Assembly: GCF_029867415.1 (NCBI RefSeq)
Contig: NC_081183.1
Location: 12,706,404-12,770,403, forward strand
DNA: 64,000 bases
From: Vicia villosa
Taxonomy: Eukaryota > Streptophyta > Magnoliopsida > Fabales > Fabaceae
Direction of reading: 5' to 3'
Shown here: piece by piece, positions 38,600 through 50,057 of the stretch
Layout of the letters: every line of letters starts with the position of its first letter
How positions within the stretch are numbered: position 1 is the first letter of the stretch
Made by a program: the position numbers and the translations under genes
Notes under the pieces: generated by a model
Told to the model about the DNA's origin: nothing
Databases searched by the model: none
The model's input: only the letters and a program-made list of their open reading frames with translations

Positions 38600-39480
38600 A
38601 GCGCATTGGCGGATCTAGCCGAGTGAGAGATTCTCATTCCCCAGCTGAGTGCATTCAGACGAAGTTTTCTTTGTTCCAAGATTCTCATCTCCTCAGCAAA
38701 GCACATCTCAATGCAATCTCCGTGCTTCAGAAGCCTTATTCCCCAGTGGAAGGTTTTCTCTCCAGTTGAATTATGATTGAATGGTATCTGATCCCCCAGC
38801 AAGCTCTTAATGAGGTTCCTTACTCGAATTCCTCATTTCCCCAGTAGAGTGTTTCTCTCCCCAACAGATTGACCTGTTCTCCCCAGGAGAGTCATCTTAT
38901 TCCCCAGTGGAGTTATCTTAACAAAAGGTTCTTATGTCGAGTTCCTTATTCCCAGTGGATCTCTCATATCCCCAGCAGATCGCTTTGCAGAAGTATTCAT
39001 CTTCTCCATTGAGTCTTTCCTCAGCAGAAATTCACATGCATCCTCAGCAGGATCTGTTCTCGTCTAGGACTTCCCCAGCGGAATGCGTCCTACATCAGCA
39101 AGTTGGTCACTCCCCATCTGAGTTGTCTCCATGACTTGATCTTATCTTCACATCCCCAGGGTGTCGAGAATTCGCTTCTCCATATGAAGTTGTCAGGGTT
39201 TTCCCCAAGCAGTTAATTGGGATGTTCTTATCTTCAAGCAAGATTTATTCCCCAAGCAGAGCTCACATCTAGATTTGATCATCTCCAGCAGATTTCTGAT
39301 CCATCTTTGCCAGCTCGCAGTTGTGACTTTTGGTCACTCATTTTGTTCTCCCCGCAGAGTTCCATACTCTCTCAAGGACTTCTTCAGCAATTCAGTGCTC
39401 CTCCGTTTGTTTCCCCAAGCAGCGTCCAAATCATGCATCATTCGCATTGCATTTTCAAAAGAGTATAACGTCTTCCTTAT
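38600..39480 (+). repeat. Irregular 'tccccag(c/t)(a/g)gag' repeat zone
   Basis: Dozens of short imperfect words such as ttccccagtggagtt and tccccagcagatcgc recur at uneven spacing. The zone is non-coding; small frames here are shadows of the repeat. Confidence 0.6.
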
Positions 39481-39679
39481 CGGGAACGTTATTCCACAAA
39501 CATTCATACATGCATCATGCATAAATCATATCATATCTTTTTCTTTCTGCAGGAAAGTTATCAAGATACAAATGCCTCCCAGAGAGCAACTCGCCTAATC
39601 ATTATAGGCGCTTATCCTGATGTCTAAATCAGAAGAAGTTTGCCTCCCTCTCCCTGACATTGTCAGACCAGATGAAAGT

Positions 39680-40570
39680 CATGCTTATTCCCGATGTCCC
39701 CAGATCGGTTGAAGATATCTGTTCCTATCCTAATATCCAGATTAGTTGAAGGAATCGCCTCCGGATCTCCCGAGATCTTCCGAAGGAGCTAGCCCACTGA
39801 TGCCTCAGATCAGCCGGAGATATCTCCTGATGATTTACTTCATCAGAAGAGGACTGTCTATTATTCCTGATATCGCCAGGTCAGTTGAAGACACTCCTAT
39901 TCCCGATGTCCCCAGATCGGTTGAGGATATTTGTTCTTATCCTGAAATTCAGTTCAGTTGAAAGAACCGCCTCCGGATCTCTAAGATCTTCCGAAGGAGC
40001 AAGCCCTCTGATGCCTCAGATCAGTCGGAAATATCCATTCCCTGACGATTTAGTTCGTTCAGAAGAAGATATGTCTGCTCAGTCCTGATGTCCCCAGATC
40101 AGTTGAAGACAATCTTGATTCCCGATGCCCCCAGATCGGTTGAGGAGGTCCATTTTCTTCCTGATGCCCCCAGATCAGTAGAAGGCACAATCCTGATGTT
40201 TCCGATCAGTTGAGGACTTCCACCCACCTGACGATTTATTTTCGTCGGAAGAAGACTTGCTTGCTCAGTCCTGATGTCCCCAGATCAGTTGAAGGCATTC
40301 TTTAAAATTCCCGATGCCCCCAGATCGGTTGAGGATATCCATTTTCTTCCTGATGTCCCCAGATCAGTAGAAGGACACATTCCTGATGGTTCCGATCAGT
40401 TGAGGATATCCACCCACCTGACGATTTATTTTCGTCAGAAGAAGACATGTCTGCTCAGTCCTGATGTCCCCAGATCAGTTGAAGACATTCTTATTTCCGA
40501 TATTCAGATCGGCCAATGACATCTATTTCGCTTTGATACTCAGATCAACCGAAGATGTCGACCTTCTCTT
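39680..40570 (+). repeat. Degenerate 'gatgtccccagatcagttga' repeat, about 15 copies
   Basis: The words 'cctgatgtccccagatcagt' and 'tgaagacatt' recur about every 55-65 bp from about 39695 to 40560. A higher-order block ('cacccacctgacgatttatt' with its neighbours) appears at 40220-40300 and again at 40410-40480. Confidence 0.8.
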
Positions 40571-40830
40571 GGTGCCCAGACCAATTGAAGTTTTTCCCTC
40601 AGTAATGGGGTTGCTTGTTCCTTCTTATCGCAAGTGGGAGCTATTTAATTATCCAGGTCAATTGAAGTTTTTTCTCCTCGCCTGCGGGGTGGTACATTCC
40701 TTCTTCATGCAAGACGGAATCTTCTATTGATCAAGAGTGCAAATTTTTGAGTTCATTCTGGTATTCAATCTCCTTCCACCTTAACGGTTCGAAACTTTCA
40801 TTTCACACTCGTCAGGTTCAAGAAGTTTGA

Positions 40831-40841
40831 ATAGGGGCAGC
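40831..40841 (+). promoter_or_regulatory. Polypurine tract of the Ogre-like element
   Basis: ATAGGGGCAGC immediately precedes the 3' LTR TGTTGC. Its position and purine bias fit plus-strand priming. The tract is short but intact. Confidence 0.7.
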
Positions 40842-43800
40842 TGTTGCACCCCAAAATTTGCCCTCTTTTCTTGTGCTATAAGTTATGGATGGCGTTTATT
40901 TTGTCATTCAAAAATCAAGAAAATAATAAAGAGTTTCTCATCTGAGTGCTTGAATTTGTGGAGGTTTGATGGAGGATTAATTGGCTTATATGATGAGGTT
41001 TCCTCTACGCCCCAAATACTGTCTTCCTCAAGTTTTCTTCAATGGATTGTTGTTGTGGTGTTTTGAAATACAAGTGTGGTGGCATAGGAGATTGATTGGT
41101 TCACTTACTTTGGTCAATACACTTTGCGGTTCTCATCAAATGTTTGTTACTTCAATCACAATTTAATTGGTATTTTGAGAATTGAAGTTAAGGATTCAAG
41201 GTTGTCATTGAAGTTTAGAAGTGAAGGTTTACCAAGTGAACCAAGTTTCATCGAAATGGCGATTTGATTAGAGTTTATTGATTAATATTCAAAGTAATCT
41301 AAATCAAAGTTTCGTTCAAAATTCTTTCCAAGGGAGGAATCAAGATTCATTCAAATGTCATTCACTCAAAGTCAAAGTTCAAAGGCTTGAAGCATATTTC
41401 TAAATCATAGCAATTCATGTTATTTCCAATTACAAATATGATCCAAGTCCATGTTCATGTTCATTACAAACTATGTTCAAATTACAAATGTCCATACAAT
41501 TCATTACCAAAAAAAAGTGAATTACAAAAGGAAAAGCCCACTAAACCAGTTACAAAAATCATTAAAAAAAGGGGATTTGCCCTTCATGCTCCATCAAAAA
41601 CCGTCATCTTCATACATCAGTAGAGAAAAACTGCAGCGTGAAAAAAGAGCCATGTACTCATCAACATCAAACCATTTTTGCTTCATCCAATAAGCTAGTC
41701 CTGCGCCTGCATAAAACCGGTTCAATAAGAACACTCAAACCTTGACCAAAACCATACTGCAGCCAAAGGAAATAAACCAAACTGATGCCGGTTCGAATAA
41801 AAAACTAACCGCAATCACAAAGGGGGGAAGAAAAGTATCGGGAACAGATTGTAACAAACTTTCATAACGCAAAAACTCAGAATCTTCATACAACCGAAAA
41901 CACCAAACTCTCTGAACTCTCAATTTCTCGGAAAACTCAACAAACTCTTGGAACTCGGAAACGCTCCCATTGAATCTTCATCATCATCAACCACTAAATG
42001 AATTCACAAAAACCTTTCAATCTTCACTGTCTTTGGAGCTTCTTCATGATTCATTCATCGAAAACCAAAACTCAGAAAAAGCTTAAGAAAAAGGTATAAC
42101 AGAATTTCAGATCGAAAACAGAAGAGAACTCACCTCATAACCGAAAACAGAATTCGTAACAAACTTTTTTGCTCTTTCTCAATCTTCTTCTCTGCTATCT
42201 TCATCACCAATCCTTGAATTCACAGAAAACTCAAGAATCTTCACCATTCATAACCTTCAATCTTCTTCATCCTTAACAATCAGAATCTCAACCTTCCTCA
42301 ACCTTCTCCGTCTTCGACTCACCAACACATAGAACCATAAATTCATAACAGCAACTTCATCTTCAATCAGAAACCTGCAACAAGAACAATCGAACTCTTC
42401 ATTTTCAATTAGGCGACAGTTTCATAACCTCAAGAACTTCAATCATCATCTTCTCGATACCTCAATTCAATCGTCACCTTCACAACTCTCGTTTAATCTT
42501 CAATCATTCTTCTCTTCAATCTCAGAGCCACAACAACATTGAATCTTCAATCGGATCTCGAATTTCATCATCTCCTTCAATCACCGACGCTTCACAATTC
42601 ATCAGCATCATCATCGCGTCGTTCATCATCACCGTCGATTCACCACAGAAGATTCTTCAATCTCTCATCATCTGATGTCGTATTCGAACTTCATTAGCGA
42701 ATCGGAGAGTCTGAAAACAAATCGGAGACTGAGAGGATCTTGTTTGATTGAGTGAAATCGGAATCACCGAGAGGTGAATGCAAGAGAAGACGAGAGATCC
42801 GGAACGGACTCTCCGATGTCGCCTCCGGCCGCTGCGCCGCTGGTTCGTTGAGGTCTGAGAGAGGGAGAGAATCCGTGTCGTTCAAACCATTGCTGCGAGT
42901 TCATCGGAGAAGAAGATGAACCGCCGCCGCCGTCGCCTGAGTGTGAGGAGGGAGAACTAAGACTCCAATGGCCATTCACGTAAACCTTTAACCCTAATCC
43001 CTTTCTTTCAATTGTTTTTTCTGTTAATTGGTTTTGGTGATAATTGAATCTTAATTGTGGATAAAACATGATGAATAGGATTAATACAGTTGTTAATTGA
43101 TGTTAATTAAAGAGAATATGATAACTAGTGATTAATTGATGATGTTTGGACTGTGAGAATTGGACAAGAACCATTGAACAACCATGGGCCTCTTACATGA
43201 AATCCATCGCTACACCTCCCTATAGCCCACGCACCATCTCTGTTTTTTTGTCATGCTGAAATCAATACAAAAACAATCTGCTTGGGCCTCAGTCCCTGGG
43301 CCCTGCGCCTTTGCTTCTCACTGCACCACTGTTTCCAGCAATAAACCCCCTGGATCCATTTATTTTCATGTTAGGACTAGGTTTTCATTTAGATTTTTCC
43401 TATTTCTTTTTTAGGTGATAAATGCATGTAATAAAAATCATTTGTGTGTTAGTTTATAGATGATAAAATGCTATAAAAAATATGATGTTTGATTAGTTTT
43501 CTCGCATTGATAAAAAATGAATAAAAACATGTATTCTTTTTTAGTTAGAATTAGATTTTTGTTTCCTATATTTGTTTTAGATGATAAAAATAACCAAAAA
43601 CATGTGATATTTTGCTTGTTAGACTTTAATTGTTTTATACATAGTTTTGTTTGTTTACTTTGAGATAAAAATGTCATGAAAACAATTTAATCTTGTTAGG
43701 CTTTTGTTTAGGATTTACTTGGAATTTAATTTCTATTATTTTCTATGGCGGGTGCATGCCTCCTTGTTATTACTGATTTGGTTGTTGAGATGTGCGAGGT

Positions 43801-45347
43801 ACTTTGAGAGGGCCTTCGATTGCTTCGTGTTCCACTTTATTTGTGGGACACAAACTCGCTTCCGGTGCGACTTGACTTGTGTTGTGTTCCACTTTATTTG
43901 TGGAACACGAACTTCTTCCCGACGGGATTCATCTGATCTCTCATTCATTGAGATGTATACTCCTGTATTGTCTGGATTGTTTCCCTTGCAGGTTGCTCGT
44001 GTGGTTATGCTCGACGTGTACCACATGTCGCTCGTGATTTATCTTCATGACGACGCTTTGTGACTCGCTTTGCTTGATGATGGCTTACGCGAAGTATTCC
44101 GGACTTCTCTGCTTATGCTTGCTAGCTCATTGCGGATTTGCTATCCGTTCAGTATTGTCTCCTTGTCCCTTTTACCGCTTTCCGCATCATCCTTTAACAT
44201 GAGAAGTAGGACCTAGACATGCATCTGGCCAAGTCCTCGAAAGAGGCTCTGTTTTTGCTGGTGTGTTTACATTTGTGCTTTGCGGCAGGGAGTCACGGTG
44301 TAATAAGTCCTATATGGCACTCCGTTAAGTCCTCATGGAAGGCACACGGAAAGGGTTAGCAATCAACCCCCGCCTAGTTTCATCGAGTCCGTTCAGTAAG
44401 CGCACGCTACGCGTTGCTCGCTTCTGAACCAGCACAAGATCTTGTTATCGAGTATGTCAGGAAAAGGGTTCATGTAGCCGGACCCCCGCCTTTCTTATAG
44501 CTCGCGTCGCTCGATGTTGATGCTCGGTGTATGCACGCACCGTTTTCCTTTATGATCCGTGACGGCTTGGTTGCTGAGAGGGGTCCGCCCTCTTGTCTAT
44601 GGCCCGATCATTTTCACGAGGTCTGATGCTTGGTTGACTTGGGTTGAGCTGCTCCCCTTGGCTATGGCGGGACCGCCTTTCTACCACTTGGCCAGTGCCT
44701 TTGGTTTGTTTGCTTCACGAGTGGATGCTCGTTTGTGTGCTATATTGTTTGCATTCGCTTTTCCCCCGTAGGTTGGCTAGTTTAGCTTAGACTTGTACCC
44801 TTTGTATGATAACATTAGGTAGCAAGCTTTCCCCTCTTAGTTTAGGTTTTCCTCATGCATTCTTTAAAACACAAACCACACTCTTTGATTTGCTTTTCTT
44901 AAGAGCTTGTTATTTCCGCTCCATTCCCAGCATAAGTCTCCAAAGGTCGAGCAGCGGAGTGTGAATGTAACTCGTTCACCTAAAAAACACAAAACAAACA
45001 GAAATTAGTTAGCCGAGCTACGGTAACTCTGATTCTGCAAAGCAGATACGTAGGCAGCGGGGTAGGGCCCGTGCGAGCATAATACTTTCTTTTCCCTACA
45101 TTCTGCATTCATTTTAGTCCAGATTAGCGTAGTTTTCTTACACACCCATAGTTTTAGACACAGGCGTGGATACCATCGAGTACGATGGGCGTGAGGGGTG
45201 CTCATACCTTCCCCTCGCGTAACCGACTCCCTTACCCTTTTTCTCTGGTCGTGAGACCGTTGTTTTGTTTTGTGGTTTGCTGGCATCCCCTTCCTTTTCA
45301 GGATAAATATGTTAGTGGCGACTCTGTTAATTTTCGCGGTAGCGACA
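40842..45347 (+). repeat. 3' LTR of the Ogre-like element (4506 bp)
   Basis: Nearly identical to the 5' LTR. It has an extra ATGTTC near 41455 (repeat gttcatgttcatt). It ends TAGCGACA, directly followed by the target duplication tcccc. Confidence 0.93.
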
Positions 45348-45918
45348 TCCCCCACGAGGACGGAGATGGGGAACAAAGTCTCCCCGAAGGTACTTCGGGG
45401 GCGGGGGAGGCGTAAATGTCCCCCGCCCGTGGAGTCCCGCCCCACCTAAAATAGCATTATGTCCTTAATTTATATATAATTTTAAATTATTATGTAAGTT
45501 TATTTTTCCTTTCATATAATTAATCTTATACACAAATTTAAAATGTACATGTATTGTTAGTAAAAGAGTGATATTTAAATGATTATTTCAAAAAAAAATA
45601 GTTTGAAATTATGGTGGTCATAACACTCAATATTATAGATTAATTATTGTTAAAACAATATATTTATCATAAAGGAATAATTTCTAAATTTTTTGTGGTT
45701 AGTTTTTTAAGCTTTTACTTTTAATTTGAATTAAAATAATTAATAAAAAAATCATGTTTATGGATCTCCGCATGAACCATGGGGATCTGCGGGGACGGGG
45801 ATGGGGAAGAAAACCCCCCGTAGCGGGGATCCGAAGCGGGGATGGAGAATAAATTCGAGGGCGGGGATTGTGATGAAAATATATTTCGCGGCCTCGCCCC
45901 GCCGAATTGACATCCCTA
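45348..45918. mobile_element. Right part of the split hAT-type MITE
   Basis: GC-rich start (45348-45450) with a perfect hairpin CCCCGAAG-gta-CTTCGGGG (45382-45400), an AT-rich middle, and GC-rich 'gcggggat' repeats up to the terminal catccctA (45911-45918). It joins in sequence to 25067-25108 and 21742-21786. Confidence 0.85.
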
Positions 45919-46609
45919 CACTTAGACAAGGTTAAAACTACATATCAAAGAAATATTGGACAATTATTTTTAATTAAAATTAAGAAATTTGTAACTGAAA
46001 TATTTAACATTCACATTTTTCCCACCTTCAAAGATAAACTCTTAAGTTATAATTTTCCTTGACTCACGTATTTTTTAAGGAAAAATATATTAATTGAGAA
46101 AAAGTAAAAGGTTTTAAGTAATCTAAACTCAAATAAAAAGTGCAAGAAATAGGGAAAAGAAAAAACAAACTAAGCTGGAAAAACCAAATCACCCTCACCT
46201 AGAACCTGCCTATATACCAGCACAAGCAACCGCGTGCAAACTAAAAAATTACACATCTCTTCAAAGGGTGACGTAGAGGCCCCCAAATTTTGTACTTTTT
46301 TTCCTTTTTCGATTAATCTAATTTTTATATATCAAAAAATATATTATAAAAATAATTAGTTGCATAAATTAAATGAGATTCTAGAAAATTGAAAAAAAAT
46401 ATTTTTAAAATTTTTAAATTAGTTTTGAAATTTAATTTTAATAAATTTATTATTTAAATTGTATCCTATACTAAGATAAATATTATGTTCATAAAATATT
46501 TAATATGTTGACCTATTTAATATTCTTAAAAAATAAAAATCATTATTTGAATAATTATTTAAAGTTTTAATATAGAGTAAATTGGTTGAATTCATTCACT
46601 AACTCAGAA

Positions 46610-46665
<56 letters not shown>

Positions 46666-46882
46666 ATTTGATAATTTAAAATGATTTCTCAATATATCCA
46701 AAATTGTATTCAAATTAGAACATCCCAAGAAAAAAAATACATATATCAAGAAATTAAGTTTTTGTTTTATAATCTAATGGCAAATTGAGGTTTGCACGCT
46801 ACATATTTTACGTAACCTCATTTTTCCCATTCTCACGAAATAAACTCACACACCTACACACCTATAAATTTATTTTTGGGGA
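45919..46882 (+). promoter_or_regulatory. Upstream region of array unit B
   Basis: This block recurs in units C, D, E and F. It holds conserved words such as 'acaaggttaaaactatatat', 'aaagggtgacgtagaggccc' (near 46264) and 'cagcacaagcaaccgcgtgc'. TGACG/ACGTA in the second word is a bZIP-like core. A (TA)n run lies at 46613-46662. The TATA box is tataaat at 46883-46889. Confidence 0.6.
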
Positions 46883-47573
46883 TATAAATTCTCCTCTTAC
46901 CAACGCCATTCTCTCACAACAACAAAAAAAAGAGAAGAAGAAAAATTGAAGGAAGAACTTGTGGGTAAGTTGTATATAAACTTTTTGAATCATTTGAATC
47001 TCCATTCATAATTTTTACTAACTACAAGTCTAACAAATTTATATGTGTTTTTTCATGCATAATTTCTTTAATATTCAATTAACTATACATGTTTGACTAA
47101 CATGTATAAGTGTGCATGGTGTAGACATGAATCATTCAAACAACGAAAGTTTTTCTGAAGAAACTAACAAGACGTTGTCAAAAATCAAACATAATAGAGG
47201 ATTGTCTCATAATATTGTCTTGTGTACTTACCATGATAATACTTCACCTGGTTATGAATGGTTACTCACAGCATGGGTTGCAGAAGAACGTAGAATGAAG
47301 TCTGGCAGGGTTTATAAGGTAATAATTACATGTTTTTAATTTATTTTATTTTGTTTCCTTCAATTCAATAGATTGGGGGTCAAAGGTGCATCCTTCTTTG
47401 TTTTAATATTAACTTTATCACTATAAAAACATTCGTTTATTTATATAAATATCAAATTTGATATATTTATATTAATTGTGCAGTACTTCTATGATCCAGA
47501 AGGAAATCTTTATAAAACTAAAAGTGAGGTTAAAGCAGCATGGGAGAAAGATGGGTTGGTGCTCATCGACTAA
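46883..47573 (+). CDS. Small MBD-like protein, the only intact array copy (unit B)
   Basis: TATA at 46883. The leader exon ends at 46964 before a GTAAGT donor; the leader intron ends at tgtag (47121-47124). Coding exons are 47127-47318 and 47484-47573, joined in phase 0 through GT-AG to give 93 residues. The C-terminal half has 'PGYEWLLTAWVAEERRMKSG', then RVYKYFYDPEGN and a YKTKSEVKAAW ending. This resembles the plant methyl-CpG-binding fold (GWxxExRxRxSGxxxxxYYxPxGxxxxSxxEV), though it is short and the DNA-contact residues cannot be confirmed. The N-terminal 35 residues are polar and unrecognised. Other copies (A, C, D, E) are broken. Nuclear location and methyl-DNA binding are inference only. 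Confidence 0.7.
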
Positions 47574-48874
47574 ATAAAAGTTGATGTGATGATATGTGAT
47601 ATAGCTAGTATTATTCTATATCTAATTCCTTCTTTAATAGTTAATGAACCACAGATATTCATTAATGAGTCGTGTATTTATGTCCATTATGTTTTTGAAG
47701 TCAATTATATGACTAGTCTAGAAAATATAAGACTATATTTCCCAAATCAAATTAGTTGAGGTGTGTTTGTTTCAATGATTAAAATTACAATCTTAAAAAT
47801 ATTATTTTGGGGAATATTATTATATGGAAATTATTCACGTCAATTTGTTTTCCGAGTAATTTAGCTTCCAATTAACATTTATGAAATATATTTTATGTTA
47901 TTTAGGAGAACACAAGAATAGTTGATATTTAAGACCACGTGTTTGAGAAAATATTTGCAATCCGTGAAACAAACGTCACTTAAACAAGGTTAAAACTATA
48001 TATCATGGAAATATTGGACAATTATTTTAAATTAAAATTATTAAATTTGTATAAGAAATATTTAACATTCATACTTCTCCCACCTTTCAAAGTAAAACTC
48101 TTTAATTGTCCTTGAGTCACGTTTTTTTAGGAAAAATATATATTTATTGAGAGAAAATAAAATGTTTTAAGTAATTTAAACTCAAACAAAAAGTGCAAGA
48201 AAAGAAAGAAAAAAGCTTGAAACTATATATCAAGGAAATATTGGTCAATTATTTTAAATTAAAATTAAGAAATTTGTATGAGAAATCTTTAACATTCACA
48301 CTTCTCCCATCCTTAAAGTAATACTCTTTAATTATCCTTAAGTCACGTTTTTTTTAAGAAAAAATATATTAATTGAGAAAAAAATAAACTAAAATAAAAA
48401 GTGCAAGAAATAGAAAAAAACAAACTAAGCTTGAAAAACCAAATCACCTTCACCTTGAACTTGCCTAAACCGGCACATGCAACCGCGTGTAAAAAGAAAC
48501 ACTATCCATCTATTGAAAGGGTGACGTAGTGGCCCCTGAAATTTGTACTTTTTTCCTTTTCTTTTTTCTGATTAATCTAGTTATTATATATCAAAAAAAT
48601 TATTCTAAAAATAATTATTTACATAAATTAAATGAGATTCTAGATAATTGAAAAAAGATATTTTTAAAACTTTGAAATTAGTATTAAAATTAAATATGAA
48701 TAAATATATTTATTATTTAAATTGTATCCTATACTAAGATAAATATTATGTTCATCAAATATTCAATAATATGTTGACCTATTTAATATTATTAAAAAAT
48801 AAAATCATTATTTGAATAATTATTTAAAGTTTTAATATAGAGTAAATTGGTTGAATTCACTCACTAACTCATAA

Positions 48875-48962
<88 letters not shown>

Positions 48963-49441
48963 GTGTATTATAATTTGATAACTTAAAATGATTTATTAAT
49001 ATATCTAAAATTATATTTAAATTAGAACATTCCGAGAAAAGAAACTGGAAAAAGAATACATATATAAAGAAGTTAAGCTTATATTTTAAAATTTAACGGC
49101 CAATTGAGATTTGCACGCAATATACTTTACATAACTTCATTTTTCTCGCACTCACGAAATAAACTCACACACCTACACACCTATATATTTATTTTTTAGG
49201 ATATAAATTCACCTCTTACTAACGTCATTCTCTCACAACAACATAATAAGAGAAGAAAAAAATTAAAGGAATAACTTGTAGGTAAATTGTATATAAACTT
49301 TTTGAATCATTTGAATCTCCATTCATAATTTTTACTAACTGCAACTCTAGCAAATTTATATGTTTTTTCATGCATATTTTCTTTAATATTCAATTAATTA
49401 TACATGTTTGACTAACATGTATAAGTGTGCATGGTGTAGAC
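47574..49441 (+). other. 3' flank of unit B and upstream region of unit C
   Basis: 3' flank to about 47983, then unit C begins with 'acaaggttaaaactatatat'. Within C a stretch is locally duplicated: 48218-48400 repeats 'gaaactatatatcaaggaaa' and what follows. A (TA)n run is at 48879-48958. No additional gene is seen. Confidence 0.6.
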
Positions 49442-49725
49442 ATGAATCATTCAAACAACGAAAGTTTTTCAGAAGAAACAAACAAGACATTGTCAAAAAT
49501 CAAACATAATAGAGGACTATCTCATAATATTGTCTTGTGTACTTACCATGACAATACTTCACCTGGCTATGAAGGGTTACTCACAACATGGGTGGCAGAA
49601 GAACTAGAATGAAGTCTGGCAGGATTTATAAGGTAACAATTACATGTTTTTAATTTATTTTATTTTGTTTCCTTCAATCCAATATATTAAGGATCAAAGG
49701 CGTGCATTCTTCTTTGTTTTATCAA

Positions 49726-49800
<75 letters not shown>

Positions 49801-49836
49801 AATTTGATATATTTATATTAATTGTGTAGTACTTCT
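49442..49836 (+). pseudogene. Array unit C: MBD-like pseudogene
   Basis: Exon 1 (49442-49632) is 191 nt. One base is missing relative to the intact copy in the 'gaacgtagaatg' word (here gaactagaatg, about 49606), which brings in an early stop. Exon 2 keeps only its first seven bases (49830-49836), then the sequence jumps to the distal 3' flank (ttaagatgtgttcg), a deletion of roughly 270 bp. The intron has a (TA)n run at 49729-49798. Not functional. Confidence 0.9.
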
Positions 49837-50057
49837 TAAGATGTGTTCGTTTGAAGGATTAAAATTACAATCTTGGAAATATTATTTTTGGGCATATTAT
49901 TATATGGAAATTATTCACATTAGTTTATTTGGCAAGTAATTTAGCTTCCAATAAACATTTATGAAATATATTTAATGTTTTTTTGGGAGAACACAAGAAT
50001 AGTTCATATTTAAGACCACATAATAAATTTGCAATCCATGGAACAAACGCCACTTAG

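Larger units (their letters stand above)
25109..45347 (+). mobile_element. Ogre/Tat-like LTR retrotransposon, non-autonomous, TSD tcccc
   Basis: A complete element of 20.2 kb with the 5' LTR at 25109-29608, the 3' LTR at 40842-45347, and tcccc duplicated at 25104-25108 and 45348-45352. The LTRs of about 4.5 kb, the primer site TGGCGACTCTGCTGGGGA and the tandem repeats before the 3' LTR are traits known from Ogre elements. The internal 11.2 kb (7.6 kb without the nested solo LTR) has no frame over about 120 codons in the genuine interior and no recognisable gag, protease, RT, RNase H or integrase motif. It must therefore have moved with proteins supplied in trans. By eye the LTRs differ by about seven substitutions and one 6-bp duplication, so the insertion is recent. 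Confidence 0.9.
21742..45918. mobile_element. hAT-type MITE (about 650 bp) split by two large insertions
   Basis: The left end is TAGGGATGTCGACTTGCC (21742), and the right end read in reverse from 45918 is TAGGGATGTCAATTCGGC. The MITE's own pieces are 21742-21786, 25067-25108 and 45348-45918; they share a GC-rich 'gcggggatccc' vocabulary. The flanking 8-mers are cactaaaa and cacttaga (six of eight). Sibling array units read cacttaaa or cacttaga at the uninterrupted site. The divergence of the duplication suggests that this is the oldest layer of the nest. The first insertion is the solo LTR at 21787, the second the Ogre-like element at 25109. Confidence 0.88.

Noticed and set aside
49801..49836. 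Alternative intact exon 2 for unit C
   Set aside because: Only seven bases of exon 2 remain before the sequence jumps to the distal flank, so no splice product could restore the frame.
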